This document shows, in pieces, positions 25,047-35,179 of a stretch of 64,000 bases of DNA. The DNA lies in contig NZ_CP135021.1 in the NCBI RefSeq assembly GCF_039388985.1, positions 1 through 64,000 of the forward strand, written 5' to 3'. Position 1 is the stretch's first letter, and each line of letters starts with the position of its first letter. This DNA is from Buchnera aphidicola (Aphis aurantii) (GTDB lineage Bacteria > Pseudomonadota > Gammaproteobacteria > Enterobacterales > Enterobacteriaceae). The position numbers and the translations under genes were made by a program. The notes below the pieces were generated by a model. It was not told the DNA's origin and made no database searches. It was given only the letters and a program-made list of their open reading frames with translations.

Positions 25047-26876
25047 TTACTCGACTGTTACAGATTTGGCAAGATTTCTTGGTTGATCTATATTTGTTCC
25101 TTTACTTAAAGCAATATAATATGCAAGTAACTGCAATGGAATTATATAAAAAATAGGTGCTATTATTTCTTCGACGTATGGAACTTTGAATAGTGTTATA
25201 TTTTTTTCTAAATTCATTTCTGCGTCAGAAAAAATATAAATTAAACCACCTCTTGAGCATATTTCTTGAATATTTTTTTTTGTTTTTTCAATCAATGAGT
25301 TATTTGGTGCTGTAATAATAATCGGTATATTTTTATCGATTAATGCTAGAGGTCCATGTTTTAACTCTCCAGACGGATACGCTTCTGCATGAATGTAAGA
25401 AATTTCTTTTAATTTTAATGCTCCTTCCATCGCTATAGGATATTGATCTCTTCTCCCAAGAAATATCATATTTTTGGTGTGATATAATTTTTTTGCTATA
25501 TTTTTAATTTCTTGATTTTTTTTTAATATTTCTTCAATTCTATATGGTAAAATATTTAGAATTTTTACAATTTTTTTTTCAATATCATTTTTTTTTTGTT
25601 TAATACTTACTATCTTTGCTACTAGCATTAATAAAACAGTTAATTGTGTAGTAAAAGATTTTGTAGAAGCAACTCCTATTTCAATTCCGGCTTTAGTTAA
25701 TAAACAATTATCAGATTCTTGAACTAAAGACGAACCTTTCATATTACATATAGTTAAATTTCCTAAGTATCCTAATTTTTTTGAAATTCTTAATGCTGTT
25801 AAAGTATCTGCTGTTTCACCTGATTGAGATAAAGTAATGAAAAAACTTTTTTTTCTAACTGCTAATTTTCGAGAAGAAAATTCAGAAGCTACTTCTACAT
25901 CACATGGGATATTGGCTATTGATTCAAACCAATGTTTAGATACCATTGCAGCATGATAAGAAGTTCCGCATGCAACTATTTGAATATGTTCTAAATGTAA
26001 AAAAATGTTTTTTTCTTGCACTCCTAACTCTGGAAAATCAATAGTTTTATTGTTTTTTAAACAATGTTTTAGAGTGTTTCTAATTGATGTTGGTTGTTCG
26101 TATATTTCTTTTTCCATATAATGTTTATACTTTCCTTTTTTTACACATTCATATTGAATATCAGATTGAATTATCTTTCTTTGGACTATAGAATTATGTT
26201 TATTAAAAATTTGAGTTTGTTCTGGTTGAACAATAGCTATATCTCCTTCTTTTAAATATATAAAGCGTTTCGTAATATTTAATAATGCAATTTGATCTGA
26301 AGCTATAAAATTTTCTCCTATACCTAAACCAATAATTAATGGACTACCAGAACAAACAGCTATTAATCTAGATGAATTATGAGTATCCATCACTACCATA
26401 CTATAGTTGCCATGTAATCTTATTAGACTATTATGCATAGCTTCTAAAAGAGATTTACCTGTTTTTTTTTGTTCCCAATGTAATAAATGAACAATTACTT
26501 CAGTATCCGTATCAGAATAAAAGATATAACCTTGTTTTTCTAAAAATAATCGAAGTTGAAAACTGTTTTCAATAATACCGTTATGAACAATAGCAATATG
26601 TGAAGAGATATGTGGATGCGTATTTTCTTCTGAAACTTTTCCATGAGTCGCCCATCTTGTATGAGCGAGACCAATTTTACCAAATAATTTTTTGTTTTTT
26701 GTTTTTTTTATTAATTGACTTACTTTTCCTATACATCTAACTCGAATAAAATTATTATTTTTATTAATCAAAGCTAATCCAGATGAATCATATCCTCGGT
26801 ATTCTAATCGTTGAATACTTTCAAGAAGAAAATTAATTATATTTCGCTGTGTTACTGCAGCAACAATACCACACAT
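25047..26876 (-). CDS. glmS: Glutamine-fructose-6-phosphate aminotransferase
   Basis: Makes glucosamine-6-phosphate from fructose-6-phosphate and glutamine, the first step to UDP-GlcNAc for peptidoglycan. 609 residues, E. coli length. The N-terminal glutaminase begins [12 protein letters not shown] with nucleophile Cys2; two SIS isomerase domains follow ([23 protein letters not shown]) and the C-terminus ends [14 protein letters not shown] precedes the ATG. It follows glmU, as in E. coli. A ten-base A-run on the coding strand (25588-25597) lies between the SIS domains. Confidence 0.98.
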   Translation of the reverse strand: MCGIVAAVTQRNIINFLLESIQRLEYRGYDSSGLALINKNNNFIRVRCIGKVSQLIKKTKNKKLFGKIGLAHTRWATHGKVSEENTHPHISSHIAIVHNGIIENSFQLRLFLEKQGYIFYSDTDTEVIVHLLHWEQKKTGKSLLEAMHNSLIRLHGNYSMVVMDTHNSSRLIAVCSGSPLIIGLGIGENFIASDQIALLNITKRFIYLKEGDIAIVQPEQTQIFNKHNSIVQRKIIQSDIQYECVKKGKYKHYMEKEIYEQPTSIRNTLKHCLKNNKTIDFPELGVQEKNIFLHLEHIQIVACGTSYHAAMVSKHWFESIANIPCDVEVASEFSSRKLAVRKKSFFITLSQSGETADTLTALRISKKLGYLGNLTICNMKGSSLVQESDNCLLTKAGIEIGVASTKSFTTQLTVLLMLVAKIVSIKQKKNDIEKKIVKILNILPYRIEEILKKNQEIKNIAKKLYHTKNMIFLGRRDQYPIAMEGALKLKEISYIHAEAYPSGELKHGPLALIDKNIPIIITAPNNSLIEKTKKNIQEICSRGGLIYIFSDAEMNLEKNITLFKVPYVEEIIAPIFYIIPLQLLAYYIALSKGTNIDQPRNLAKSVTVE

Positions 26877-26924
26877 ATGGATTTACCCTTTTTATTTTAT
26901 AAAGTAATTTTTTAATTCATATTA

Positions 26925-28310
26925 TTAATTAGTAGTTTTTTTATTGTTTTTATTAGGATTAATCCAGTTTTTTTTATATTTTTGTTCTTTTTTATTATAA
27001 ACTAAACATGGTGTTTCTATATTTTTCATTACAGTAGTTCCCGCTGCAATAGTTGTATTTTTTGTTATTTTAATAGGAGCAATTAATTCGGTATTAGAAC
27101 CTATAAAAACATTATCGCCAATAATAGTTTGTGATTTTTTAAAACCATCATAATTACATGTGATACTACCTGCTCCAATATTGACTTGAGAACCAATTTT
27201 AGCGTTTCCAATATAACTAAGATGTTTTATTTTTGATTTTTTTTCTACTACACTATCTTTAATTTCAACAAAATTACCTATATGTGTTTCATTATTTAAT
27301 ATAGTATTATTCCTTAAATGGCAAAAAGGTCCTATTGTGCAATTTTCTCCTATTTGAACATTTTCTATAATAGTGTATTCTTTGATATAAGAATGATTGT
27401 TAATCACACTATTTTTAATTATACAACCTGTTCCAATTTTAACATTATTTCCTAAAATTACCTTTCCTTCTAGTATTACACCTGTATCTATTTCTATGTT
27501 TTTTCCATGTTTCAATTTTCCCCTTAAACTGAAATGATATGGATCTTTTAATTTAATACCCGCGATCATAAGGTTGTTAGTTATTTTTTTTTGAATAATT
27601 TTTTCTAAAATAGATAATTGTAATTGATTATTTACACCTAATATTTCTTGATAATTTAATGGTTCTACTGTATGAATAATATTCTTTTCTAAATGAGCTA
27701 AGTAAACAATATCTGTAGCATAAACTTCTTGATTAATATTTTCTTTATTAATTTTATAAAGCCATCTTTTTAAATCTTTACCATTTGCAATAAATGTTCC
27801 AGAATATACTTCTTTAATTAATTTTTCTTTATTATTAGCATTTCTATCCTCTATAATACTTATAACTTTTCCTTTATTTCTATAAACTCTTCCATATCCG
27901 TCTGGATTTTTTATATTACTTGTTAATAAGCTTAAATTTGAATTTTTTTTAGATTCTTTTAATTTATTTATAGATTGATTGGAAATTAATGGCATATCTG
28001 CATAGAGAACAATAATGTTATCATTGTCTGAAAAATATTTTGATGCTATAATTATAGCATCTCCTGTTCCTTTTTGTTTTTTTTGAATTACCCATTCTAC
28101 AGAAATATTTTGATTTTTAGATAATATTTTTTTTATTTTTTCTGTACAAACTAATATTATTTTTTTAGGTTTGATGGATTTTGCTGTATCTAACACATAT
28201 TCTAATATTGTTTTGCCACCTAATTTATGCAATACTTTTGGGCAATCAGATTTCATTCTACTACCTTTTCCAGCTGATAATATAATGATAGTTGTCTCAG
28301 TTTTTGACAT
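26925..28310 (-). CDS. glmU: Bifunctional UDP-GlcNAc pyrophosphorylase / GlcN-1-P acetyltransferase
   Basis: Acetylates glucosamine-1-phosphate and couples it to UTP, giving UDP-GlcNAc. I start at ATG 28310 (461 residues; E. coli 456) because AAGGA lies 5 bases upstream; the in-frame ATG at 28316 would sit directly on that site. N-terminal nucleotidyltransferase: LSAGKGSRMKSDCPKVLH; C-terminal left-handed beta helix with hexapeptide repeats, including GPFCHLRNNT and NIGAGSITCNYDG with the acetyltransfer histidine region. The glmU-glmS order is that of E. coli, where it follows atpC. Confidence 0.97.
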   Translation of the reverse strand: MSKTETTIIILSAGKGSRMKSDCPKVLHKLGGKTILEYVLDTAKSIKPKKIILVCTEKIKKILSKNQNISVEWVIQKKQKGTGDAIIIASKYFSDNDNIIVLYADMPLISNQSINKLKESKKNSNLSLLTSNIKNPDGYGRVYRNKGKVISIIEDRNANNKEKLIKEVYSGTFIANGKDLKRWLYKINKENINQEVYATDIVYLAHLEKNIIHTVEPLNYQEILGVNNQLQLSILEKIIQKKITNNLMIAGIKLKDPYHFSLRGKLKHGKNIEIDTGVILEGKVILGNNVKIGTGCIIKNSVINNHSYIKEYTIIENVQIGENCTIGPFCHLRNNTILNNETHIGNFVEIKDSVVEKKSKIKHLSYIGNAKIGSQVNIGAGSITCNYDGFKKSQTIIGDNVFIGSNTELIAPIKITKNTTIAAGTTVMKNIETPCLVYNKKEQKYKKNWINPNKNNKKTTN

Positions 28311-28468
28311 ATACATCCTTTTTGATATTTTTTAATATGTTAATTTTTTTTAATTTACTTGATTTAAAATATTTTCAAATTTCCATAATTATAAACAATT
28401 TAAATATAAATTAATTATTAAAGTATTTTAATTATATTTAATATATTATTTTGATATTAAGGTTTGTT

Positions 28469-29278
28469 ATGTATCGAATTATTACAGTAGATTTAGACGG
28501 TACGTTATTATCTCCAGAAAATAAAATAACAAAATATACAACAAAAATCATACAATCATTAATAGATAAAGGTTTATACGTTGTCTTTGCTTCTGGACGT
28601 CATCATATTGATATGATGAATATTCGAGATAATTTAAATATTAAAATTTTTATCATTGCTTCTAATGGAGCTAAAGTTTTTCATTTAGATAAGCAGCTAA
28701 TTTTTGAAAGTCATTTAAATATAGATATTGCTACAAAACTTGGTTATTTAAAATATTTAGATTTAGATATTATTACGCAAGTTTATCGAAATAATCAATG
28801 GTATATAAATAACAGTAAAATTCAAAATAATTTTTGTCCCGATTTATCATTAATTAAATATAAACATTTTCACCCGGATACATTTAATTTTAGTAATGTT
28901 AGTAAAATTTTTTTTACTAGTAATAATTTTAAAAAGTTATATAATCTTGAAAAATATATTATTAGTGTATTTAATAATCAAGTTAATATTAGTTTTTCTC
29001 TTCCAGGATGTTTAGAAATTATATCTGGAAAGACTTCAAAAGGATACGGATTAAAATTAATATCTAATATTTTAGGTATTTCTCTACAAGAATGCATTAC
29101 TTTCGGTGATGGAATGAATGATTATGACATGTTAAGAATTTCCGGAAAATCATGTATTATGAAAAATTCTGATGTTCGTTTAAAACAAGTTTTACCTTAT
29201 TCTGAAGTGATTGGTAGCAATAAAGATGATAGTGTAGCAGTTTTTTTAGATAAAATGTTTCTTAGATCTAATGATTAA
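28469..29278 (+). CDS. yigL: HAD-family sugar/pyridoxal phosphatase YigL
   Basis: Cof-type HAD phosphatase; E. coli YigL dephosphorylates pyridoxal phosphate and sugar phosphates. I start at ATG 28469 (269 residues), with AAGG 6 bases upstream; a TTG at 28451 would add six residues. Motif I VDLDGTLLSPENKI holds the nucleophile and acid/base Asp; FASGRHHIDMMNIRDNL and motif IV FGDGMNDYDML follow. E. coli has yigL-yigM-metR-metE, so the position beside metR supports this name over other Cof paralogues; yigM is missing. Confidence 0.9.
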   Translation: MYRIITVDLDGTLLSPENKITKYTTKIIQSLIDKGLYVVFASGRHHIDMMNIRDNLNIKIFIIASNGAKVFHLDKQLIFESHLNIDIATKLGYLKYLDLDIITQVYRNNQWYINNSKIQNNFCPDLSLIKYKHFHPDTFNFSNVSKIFFTSNNFKKLYNLEKYIISVFNNQVNISFSLPGCLEIISGKTSKGYGLKLISNILGISLQECITFGDGMNDYDMLRISGKSCIMKNSDVRLKQVLPYSEVIGSNKDDSVAVFLDKMFLRSND

Positions 29279-29308
29279 TGATATAAAAATTTTAATCTTA
29301 ATATATTA

Positions 29309-30244
29309 TTAATATTTAAAATTTTTAAAAAAATTAGGTTGTAGTATATTTCGAATAAATTTCAAATGAATATTAGCATGTGAACATATAGAGCAAATAA
29401 AATTTTGTATAATTACTTCTTGTTGTTCGCCATTTCTCACAGCAGCATATAATCTTTTCCAGATTCCATTACCTAATGTTTTTGTAATAATTAAGTTTTG
29501 TTTCTCAAAATTATCTACTACCCAATGTGGTAAAGCGGTGATTCCCATTTTTGCTGATACCATTTGTATCAGAAGTGAAGTATTATTAACGTTTTTAAAT
29601 ATTGGTACTATTCCTGATGGTTGTAAAAAAAATTTCCATATATCTAATCTATGACGCGCCACTGGGTATATCATTAATATTTCAGACGCTAAATCTTCTG
29701 GGATAATTTTTTTTTCTTTTTGTGCTAACGGATGACTTGGAGATAAAATTAATCGAACTTCAAAGTCAAACATAGGTATATAAATTAGGTCGCTTTTAGG
29801 TAATACTTCTGAGGTAAATACAATATCTAGTTTGCCTTGTTGTAGTGATGGTTGAGGACTGAAAATCATATCAGAATAAAAATCTATTTCTACTTTTGGC
29901 CAATTTTTATTAAAAATTTTTAATACTGGTGTTAACCAATGAATACAGCTGTGACATTCAATTGCGAGCTTAATAACAGTTTGGTGATTATATTTGCAAT
30001 TTTTTAGTGCTTTATCTATTTTTGGTAGTATTTCTTTGGATAGTTTTAGTAAAATTTTTCCTTGAATTGTAAATTTTACTGGATTTGTTTTTCTGATAAA
30101 TAATTTAAAACCTAGTCTTTTTTCTAACTCATTACATTGATGCGAAAGAGCTGATTGTGTTTGATGCAATTGAATTGCAGCAGAGCTTAATGAACCACTG
30201 TTTTTTAAAGTTTGTAGTGTTCGTAGATGCTTTATTTCGATCAT
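29309..30244 (-). CDS. metR: LysR-type transcriptional regulator MetR
   Basis: Homocysteine-responsive activator of metE and related genes in E. coli. 311 residues (E. coli 317), intact. N-terminal winged helix-turn-helix starting [23 protein letters not shown] and [20 protein letters not shown]; the C-terminal effector domain spans the rest and looks uninterrupted. GAAGGAA precedes the ATG. It is divergent from metE across 141 bases, the classical self-regulated LysR layout. It is one of the very few dedicated gene regulators expected in this genome. Confidence 0.95.
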   Translation of the reverse strand: MIEIKHLRTLQTLKNSGSLSSAAIQLHQTQSALSHQCNELEKRLGFKLFIRKTNPVKFTIQGKILLKLSKEILPKIDKALKNCKYNHQTVIKLAIECHSCIHWLTPVLKIFNKNWPKVEIDFYSDMIFSPQPSLQQGKLDIVFTSEVLPKSDLIYIPMFDFEVRLILSPSHPLAQKEKKIIPEDLASEILMIYPVARHRLDIWKFFLQPSGIVPIFKNVNNTSLLIQMVSAKMGITALPHWVVDNFEKQNLIITKTLGNGIWKRLYAAVRNGEQQEVIIQNFICSICSHANIHLKFIRNILQPNFFKNFKY

Positions 30245-30319
30245 GAGATTCCTTCATATCGAGAATTAAATATTTGCGCTTGCGTATTTTATTTAATACT
30301 AGAATTATAAGATATCTAT

Positions 30320-30333
30320 TTGAAAGAAATCAA
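30320..30333. promoter_or_regulatory. Possible MetR operator
   Basis: TTGA-AAGAAA-TCAA, an inverted repeat in the metR-metE gap, directly touching the candidate metE -35. It is only a loose fit to the E. coli MetR site (TGAA, five bases, TTCA), so it is a guess based on position and dyad symmetry. Confidence 0.3.
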
Positions 30334-30362
30334 TTGTTAAATTACTTTAAATACATTATAAA
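30334..30362 (+). promoter_or_regulatory. Candidate metE promoter
   Basis: TTGTTA (30334-30339) and TATAAA (30357-30362) with a 17-base spacer. The start would be near 30369, a few bases before the AGGAGA ribosome binding site of metE, giving a very short leader. Confidence 0.4.
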
Positions 30363-30385
30363 ATAAGAAATTATCAGGAGAAACA

Positions 30386-32659
30386 ATGGTTATTTCAAAC
30401 CATATACTTGGATTTCCAAGAATAGGCGTGAATCGAGAACTTAAAAAAGCCCAAGAATCTTATTGGTCTGGTGAGATTAGTCAATCAGATTTACTTCTTA
30501 TCGGTAAAAATATAAGACAAGAAAATTGGAAGCAACAAAAAGATGCAGGCATTCAATATATATCAGTTGGAGATTTTGCCTGGTATGATCATGTTTTAAG
30601 TACTAGTATGATGTTAGGAAATATACCAGAAAGACATCATAATATTAATAATTCGATTGATTTAGATTGTTTATTTCGTGTAGCTAGAGGATCTAATCCA
30701 GATATTTCAGCATCAGAAATGACTAAATGGTTTAATACGAATTATCATTATATAGTTCCAGAATTTAATAAAAATAGAATATTAAAATTTTCTTGGAATC
30801 AACTTTTAGAAGAAACAGACCAAGCTTTGGCATTAGGTTATAATGTTAAACCGATTATATTAGGTCCTATTACATATTTATGGTTAGGAAAAGTAAAAGG
30901 CAAACATTTTGATCGACTAGATTTACTTGATAGTATATTGCCTATATACAAGCATATTTTAGATAAATTATCTCATAGAAATATTAGTTTTGTTCAAATA
31001 GATGAACCTGCTTTAGTATTAGAGTTGCCGGAAAAATGGAAAAAAGCTTATTTACATGCATATAAATATTTAAATGGAAGTACTAAGATATTATTAACGA
31101 CATATTTTGATAGTATTAATCATAATATAGAATTCATTCGTAACTTACCTGTAGATGGTATTCATGTTGATCTAATTTTTGGAAAATATAATTTATTTGA
31201 TTTAAATAATAAAATTCCTAAAGAATGGATTTTATCTTTAGGAGTTATTAATGGTAGAAACGTTTGGAAATCAGATTTATTAAAATGGTTTGATGTTATT
31301 TCTAAAATTATTAAATTTCGTCAAAGCTTATTAATTAGTTCGTCTTGCTCGTTATTACATTCTCCGATTGATTTAGAAATGGAAAAAAATTTAGATCAAG
31401 ATACTAAAAAGTGGTTTTCTTTTGCTGTTCAGAAATGTAATGAATTAAGATTATTATTAAAAGCATTAGAAGATAATGATACTACTTTCATCAAAAAATG
31501 GTCTGATCCAATTTATAAGCGTAGTGCTTCTAAAAAAGTTCATAAATTTGAAGTACAAAATCGTGTTTCTAAAATTTTAAACAATAATTTTAGTCGTATT
31601 AGCAACTATTCTGTTCGTTCGAAAGAACAAAAAGAAAAATTTAATTTACCTATTTTACCTACCACCACTATTGGTTCTTTTCCTCAGACAATAGAAATAA
31701 GAAAATTAAGAAAAGATTTCAAAGAAAATATAATAACTTTTGAAGAATATGAAACAAGTATTAAAAAACACATTAAAGAAGTGATTAAAGTTCAAGAAGA
31801 ACTAGATATTGATGTTTTTGTGCATGGCGAAGCCGAAAGAAATGATATGGTAGAGTATTTTGGTGAGAATTTAGATGGTTTCGTATTTACAGATAATGGA
31901 TGGGTACAAAGTTATGGTTCACGTTGTGTGAAACCTCCTATTATTGTTTCTGATATTAGTCGAAAAAAACCTATTACTGTGGAATGGTTAAAATATGCTA
32001 AATCTTTAACAAACAAACCCATCAAAGGTATGTTAACCGGTCCTGTTACAATTTTATTTTGGTCTTTTCCAAGAGAAGATATTTCATTAGAATCGATTTC
32101 TAAACAAATTGCATTATCGTTATATGATGAGGTTTTAGATTTAGAAAAATCAGGAATTGAAATTATTCAAATTGATGAACCAGCATTACGAGAAGGTTTG
32201 CCATTAAAGAAAAGTTATTGGAATGAATATTTAACCTGGGCAGTAGATGCTTTTCGTATAACTTGCTCTAATGTAAAAAATACTACTCAAATTCATACAC
32301 ATATGTGTTATTGTGAATTTAATGATATTATGGACTCTATTGCTTTATTGGATGCAGATGTCATTACAATTGAAACAGCGCGTTCCGATATGGAGCTATT
32401 AGAAGCATTTAAAAAATTTAAATATCCAAATGAAGTAGGACCAGGTGTATACGATATTCATTCTTCAAATATACCGAGTGTTGAATCAATTAATATTTTA
32501 TTAAAAAAAGCAATGAAATATATACCTTTGGATCGTATTTGGATAAATCCAGACTGTGGTTTAAAAACAAGAAAGTGGAATGAAACTATATCTGCATTAA
32601 AAAACATGGTAAAATCCGCAAAAACGATGAGAAGTCTAATTAAAAATCATATCATTTAA
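30386..32659 (+). CDS. metE: Cobalamin-independent methionine synthase MetE
   Basis: Transfers methyl from 5-methyl-tetrahydropteroyl-triglutamate to homocysteine, the last step of methionine synthesis, supplying an amino acid the aphid needs. 757 residues (E. coli 753) in two barrel domains; the N-terminal half begins [18 protein letters not shown]. The zinc site of the C-terminal half is intact: HTHMCYCEF (His and Cys) and NPDCGLKTR (Cys). AGGAGA precedes the ATG. MetF, which makes its methyl donor, is at 48785-49666. Confidence 0.98.
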   Translation: MVISNHILGFPRIGVNRELKKAQESYWSGEISQSDLLLIGKNIRQENWKQQKDAGIQYISVGDFAWYDHVLSTSMMLGNIPERHHNINNSIDLDCLFRVARGSNPDISASEMTKWFNTNYHYIVPEFNKNRILKFSWNQLLEETDQALALGYNVKPIILGPITYLWLGKVKGKHFDRLDLLDSILPIYKHILDKLSHRNISFVQIDEPALVLELPEKWKKAYLHAYKYLNGSTKILLTTYFDSINHNIEFIRNLPVDGIHVDLIFGKYNLFDLNNKIPKEWILSLGVINGRNVWKSDLLKWFDVISKIIKFRQSLLISSSCSLLHSPIDLEMEKNLDQDTKKWFSFAVQKCNELRLLLKALEDNDTTFIKKWSDPIYKRSASKKVHKFEVQNRVSKILNNNFSRISNYSVRSKEQKEKFNLPILPTTTIGSFPQTIEIRKLRKDFKENIITFEEYETSIKKHIKEVIKVQEELDIDVFVHGEAERNDMVEYFGENLDGFVFTDNGWVQSYGSRCVKPPIIVSDISRKKPITVEWLKYAKSLTNKPIKGMLTGPVTILFWSFPREDISLESISKQIALSLYDEVLDLEKSGIEIIQIDEPALREGLPLKKSYWNEYLTWAVDAFRITCSNVKNTTQIHTHMCYCEFNDIMDSIALLDADVITIETARSDMELLEAFKKFKYPNEVGPGVYDIHSSNIPSVESINILLKKAMKYIPLDRIWINPDCGLKTRKWNETISALKNMVKSAKTMRSLIKNHII

Positions 32660-32691
32660 AGTGAGATCTTGAAAAATTTAATAAATTAATA

Positions 32692-32746
32692 TTAAATCAT
32701 CTTTTAGATCATTTTTATTATAAATAAAATCTAAATGATGATTTAA
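32692..32746. terminator. Long hairpin between convergent metE and purH
   Basis: TTAAATCATC (32692-32701) pairs with GATGATTTAA (32737-32746), continuing inward through one mismatch into TTTAGA/TCTAAA and, past a 4-base bulge, TTTTATT/AATAAAA. Around 23 base pairs in all, read equally from both strands. Probably a shared terminator. Confidence 0.6.
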
Positions 32747-32812
32747 AGAATGCAGTACTATTTTATTTTTTTAAAATATTTAAATAATATATTTTCAAAG
32801 TATTATAAAAAA

Positions 32813-34390
32813 TTAGTGCTTAAAATGACGTTTATAAGTAAAAATCATAGCGATATTATATTGATTTGCACACTCAATAACTTCTTGATCTCGAATAGAT
32901 CCTCCTGGTTGAATAATACAACTGATACCAATAGAAGCAGCTTTTTCTATTCCATCTTTAAAAGGAAAAAATGCATCAGATGCCATGGTAGCTCCTTGAA
33001 TATCAAATCCACGATCTTTTGCTTTAAAATTTGCTAGTTGAGTTGCATCTACTCTACTTGTTTGTCCAGCTCCTATACTTATAGTTGTTCTATTCAGACC
33101 ATACAGAATTGCATTTGATTTGACATATTTCACTATTTTCCAACAAAATATAGCATCTTTAAATTCCTGGTCATTAGGTAATCTTTTTGTAACAAAATTA
33201 AACTTTTCTATTTCTATAGTATTATCATCATTTTCTTGTACAAGCAATCCGTTTGTTATTTTTTTAAAATCTATTTTTTCATTGTTTTTTTTAAATTTTC
33301 CACTGATTAATATTCTTATATTTTTTTTCTTTTTTAATATTTCTAAAGATAAATGATGTATTTCAGGAGCAATAATTACTTCAACAAATTGTCTTAAGAT
33401 AATTTCTTGAGCTGTTTGTACATCTATTATTACATTAAACGCAATAATTCCTCCAAACGCAGAAATCGGATCTGCTTTATAAGCAGATATATACGCTTTT
33501 AATAAAGATATATTTTCAGAAGCTCCACAAGGATTTCCATGCTTAACAATAACGCAAGCTGGTGTAGAAAATTGTTTAACACATTCTAAAGCTATATCTG
33601 CATCAGATATATTATTATAGGACAATTGTTTTCCATGAATTTGATACGACCCGCTAATTGTACCAGGTTCTGAAAAGTTTTCTTTTATATATAAAGCTGA
33701 TTTTTGATGTTGATTTTCTCCATATCTTAAATTTTGTTTTTTGATAAATTTTAATTTTATTTTATCCGGAAATAAGTTATTTTTCTGAGAAATGTTAGAT
33801 TGTGTTTTATTTATGAAATATTTTTTAATATTTTTTTCGTATTTTGATGTATATGAAAATGCTTGGCTTGCTAAATATAATCTTGTTTCTATACTAATAT
33901 GATTATTTTCTATAGAATTAAAAATAAGCTTAAAATCAGAAAAATTTACTATGATTATAACATCTTTATAATTTTTAGCGGCAGATCTAACTAGTGTTGG
34001 CCCTCCTATATCAATATTTTCAATTATTTCTTCTGTTGTAGATTGATTTTGAATATTAATTTTATGAAATGGATAAAAATTCACAATCACTATATCAATT
34101 GGTAGTATATTATATAATTTCATTGTGTTTTTATCTTTTTTTCTTCTTCCTAAAATACCTCCTATTATTTTAGGGTGCATAGTTTTTACACGACCATCCA
34201 TTATTTCTGGAAAATTTGTATATTTTGAAATTTCAGTTACAGGTATGTTATGATTTATTAAATATTTTGCTGTTCCTCCTGTGGAAAGTAAGTTAATTTT
34301 TTTTTCTAATAAAATTTGAGACATTTCTAATAAATGTTTTTTATCAGACACGCTAATAAGGGCATTTTTTAATATAGTATTTGATGACAT
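32813..34390 (-). CDS. purH: Bifunctional AICAR transformylase / IMP cyclohydrolase
   Basis: Formylates AICAR and closes the ring to IMP. 525 residues (E. coli 529). N-terminal cyclohydrolase (ALISVSDKKHLLEMSQILL, STGGTAKYL, DGRVKTMHPKIIGGIL) and C-terminal transformylase (KHGNPCGASENIS with the active-site Lys-His, AFGGIIAFN). In Buchnera, AICAR can come as a by-product of histidine synthesis rather than from the full purine pathway; purD, its operon partner in E. coli, is not next to it. Downstream of hupA on the same strand. Confidence 0.97.
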   Translation of the reverse strand: MSSNTILKNALISVSDKKHLLEMSQILLEKKINLLSTGGTAKYLINHNIPVTEISKYTNFPEIMDGRVKTMHPKIIGGILGRRKKDKNTMKLYNILPIDIVIVNFYPFHKINIQNQSTTEEIIENIDIGGPTLVRSAAKNYKDVIIIVNFSDFKLIFNSIENNHISIETRLYLASQAFSYTSKYEKNIKKYFINKTQSNISQKNNLFPDKIKLKFIKKQNLRYGENQHQKSALYIKENFSEPGTISGSYQIHGKQLSYNNISDADIALECVKQFSTPACVIVKHGNPCGASENISLLKAYISAYKADPISAFGGIIAFNVIIDVQTAQEIILRQFVEVIIAPEIHHLSLEILKKKKNIRILISGKFKKNNEKIDFKKITNGLLVQENDDNTIEIEKFNFVTKRLPNDQEFKDAIFCWKIVKYVKSNAILYGLNRTTISIGAGQTSRVDATQLANFKAKDRGFDIQGATMASDAFFPFKDGIEKAASIGISCIIQPGGSIRDQEVIECANQYNIAMIFTYKRHFKH

Positions 34391-34463
34391 AATTTTTATT
34401 CTTTTGTATAAAAAATATTTTTTAATCTAATTTATTTGCAATTTTTTTAATATTAAATATTAT

Positions 34464-34480
34464 AGGGGCATTTTGCCCCT
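34464..34480. terminator. Hairpin between hupA and purH (T-tract on + strand)
   Basis: AGGGGC (34464-34469) and GCCCCT (34475-34480) around a five-base loop, the most GC-rich hairpin in the window. The T-rich tail (from 34485) is on the + strand, while both neighbouring genes are on the minus strand, where an A-run precedes the hairpin and only ATAATATTT follows. It may still end hupA transcription. Confidence 0.6.
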
Positions 34481-34506
34481 TAGATTTTTTTATTATATTG
34501 ATTTTT

Positions 34507-34779
34507 TTATTTAATTGCATTTTTTAATGTTTTTCCAGATATAAAACTAGGTACTTTTGTAGCAGGAATCATCATTTCTTTTCCTGTTTGTGGGTTTCTT
34601 CCTATACGAGAAGCTCTTAAATTAACTTTAAATGTACCGAAACCAACTATTTGTACTGATTCACCTTTTTTTAAAGATTCAACAATAGTAGATAATGTTG
34701 ATTCTAAAGTAGATTTTACTTGTATTTTAGATAAATTAGATTTTTTAGAAATAATATCAATTAGTTGAGTTTTATTCAT
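34507..34779 (-). CDS. hupA: DNA-binding protein HU-alpha
   Basis: Histone-like protein that bends and compacts DNA. 90 residues as in E. coli, with [18 protein letters not shown], the core VGFGTFKVN and the DNA-contacting arm [24 protein letters not shown] precedes the ATG. Probably the only HU in this genome, acting as a homodimer (inference). Confidence 0.97.
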   Translation of the reverse strand: MNKTQLIDIISKKSNLSKIQVKSTLESTLSTIVESLKKGESVQIVGFGTFKVNLRASRIGRNPQTGKEMMIPATKVPSFISGKTLKNAIK

Positions 34780-35179
34780 TATCTTTCCTTTTTATTAAAA
34801 AAAATAATAATTAATTTAAATCATATGGATATGATAGAAATTTTAATAAAAAAACTGATTTTTATAATTAAAATAAATTATTTGTTTGTAAGTATCTATT
34901 TTAGAAAACTTTAAAAGTATATTTAAGCAAATATTTTACATAATTTAGATCGTAATTTGATTAATATTGTGTTTTTTGAAATTGATTTAATATAAAAAAG
35001 ATTAATTAAGCAAATCAAATAAAATCAAAATATATAATATATCTAAAAAAAAATAAAAAGATAGTATAAATACAGTATATTATTGCTGAAAGAAAAATTT
35101 ATTTTTAATATTTATATAAATGTTTTAGGCTGCTTTAAAAAGCAGCCGTATTTTATAATATTTTAGTAAGCATACATCA
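34780..35179. other. rpoC-hupA intergenic region
   Basis: 400 bases, the longest gene-free stretch in the window. It holds the rpoC terminator hairpin (35128-35147) at one end and must hold the hupA promoter at the other; I could not choose between several A/T-rich matches. No tRNA-like or other structured RNA fold and no convincing open frame. In E. coli other genes lie between rpoC and hupA, so this may be eroded DNA. Confidence 0.6.
35128..35147 (-). terminator. Terminator of the rpoBC operon
   Basis: GGCTGCTT (35128-35135) pairs with AAGCAGCC (35140-35147) around a TAAA loop, 33 bases past the rpoC stop. A T-rich run after it on the minus strand is weak (TAAAACATTT). The GC content and position make it a good terminator candidate. 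Confidence 0.7.

Noticed and set aside
32750-33037. 95-residue + strand open frame at the metE-purH boundary
   Set aside because: Mostly antisense to the purH 3' end; no start signal or homology.
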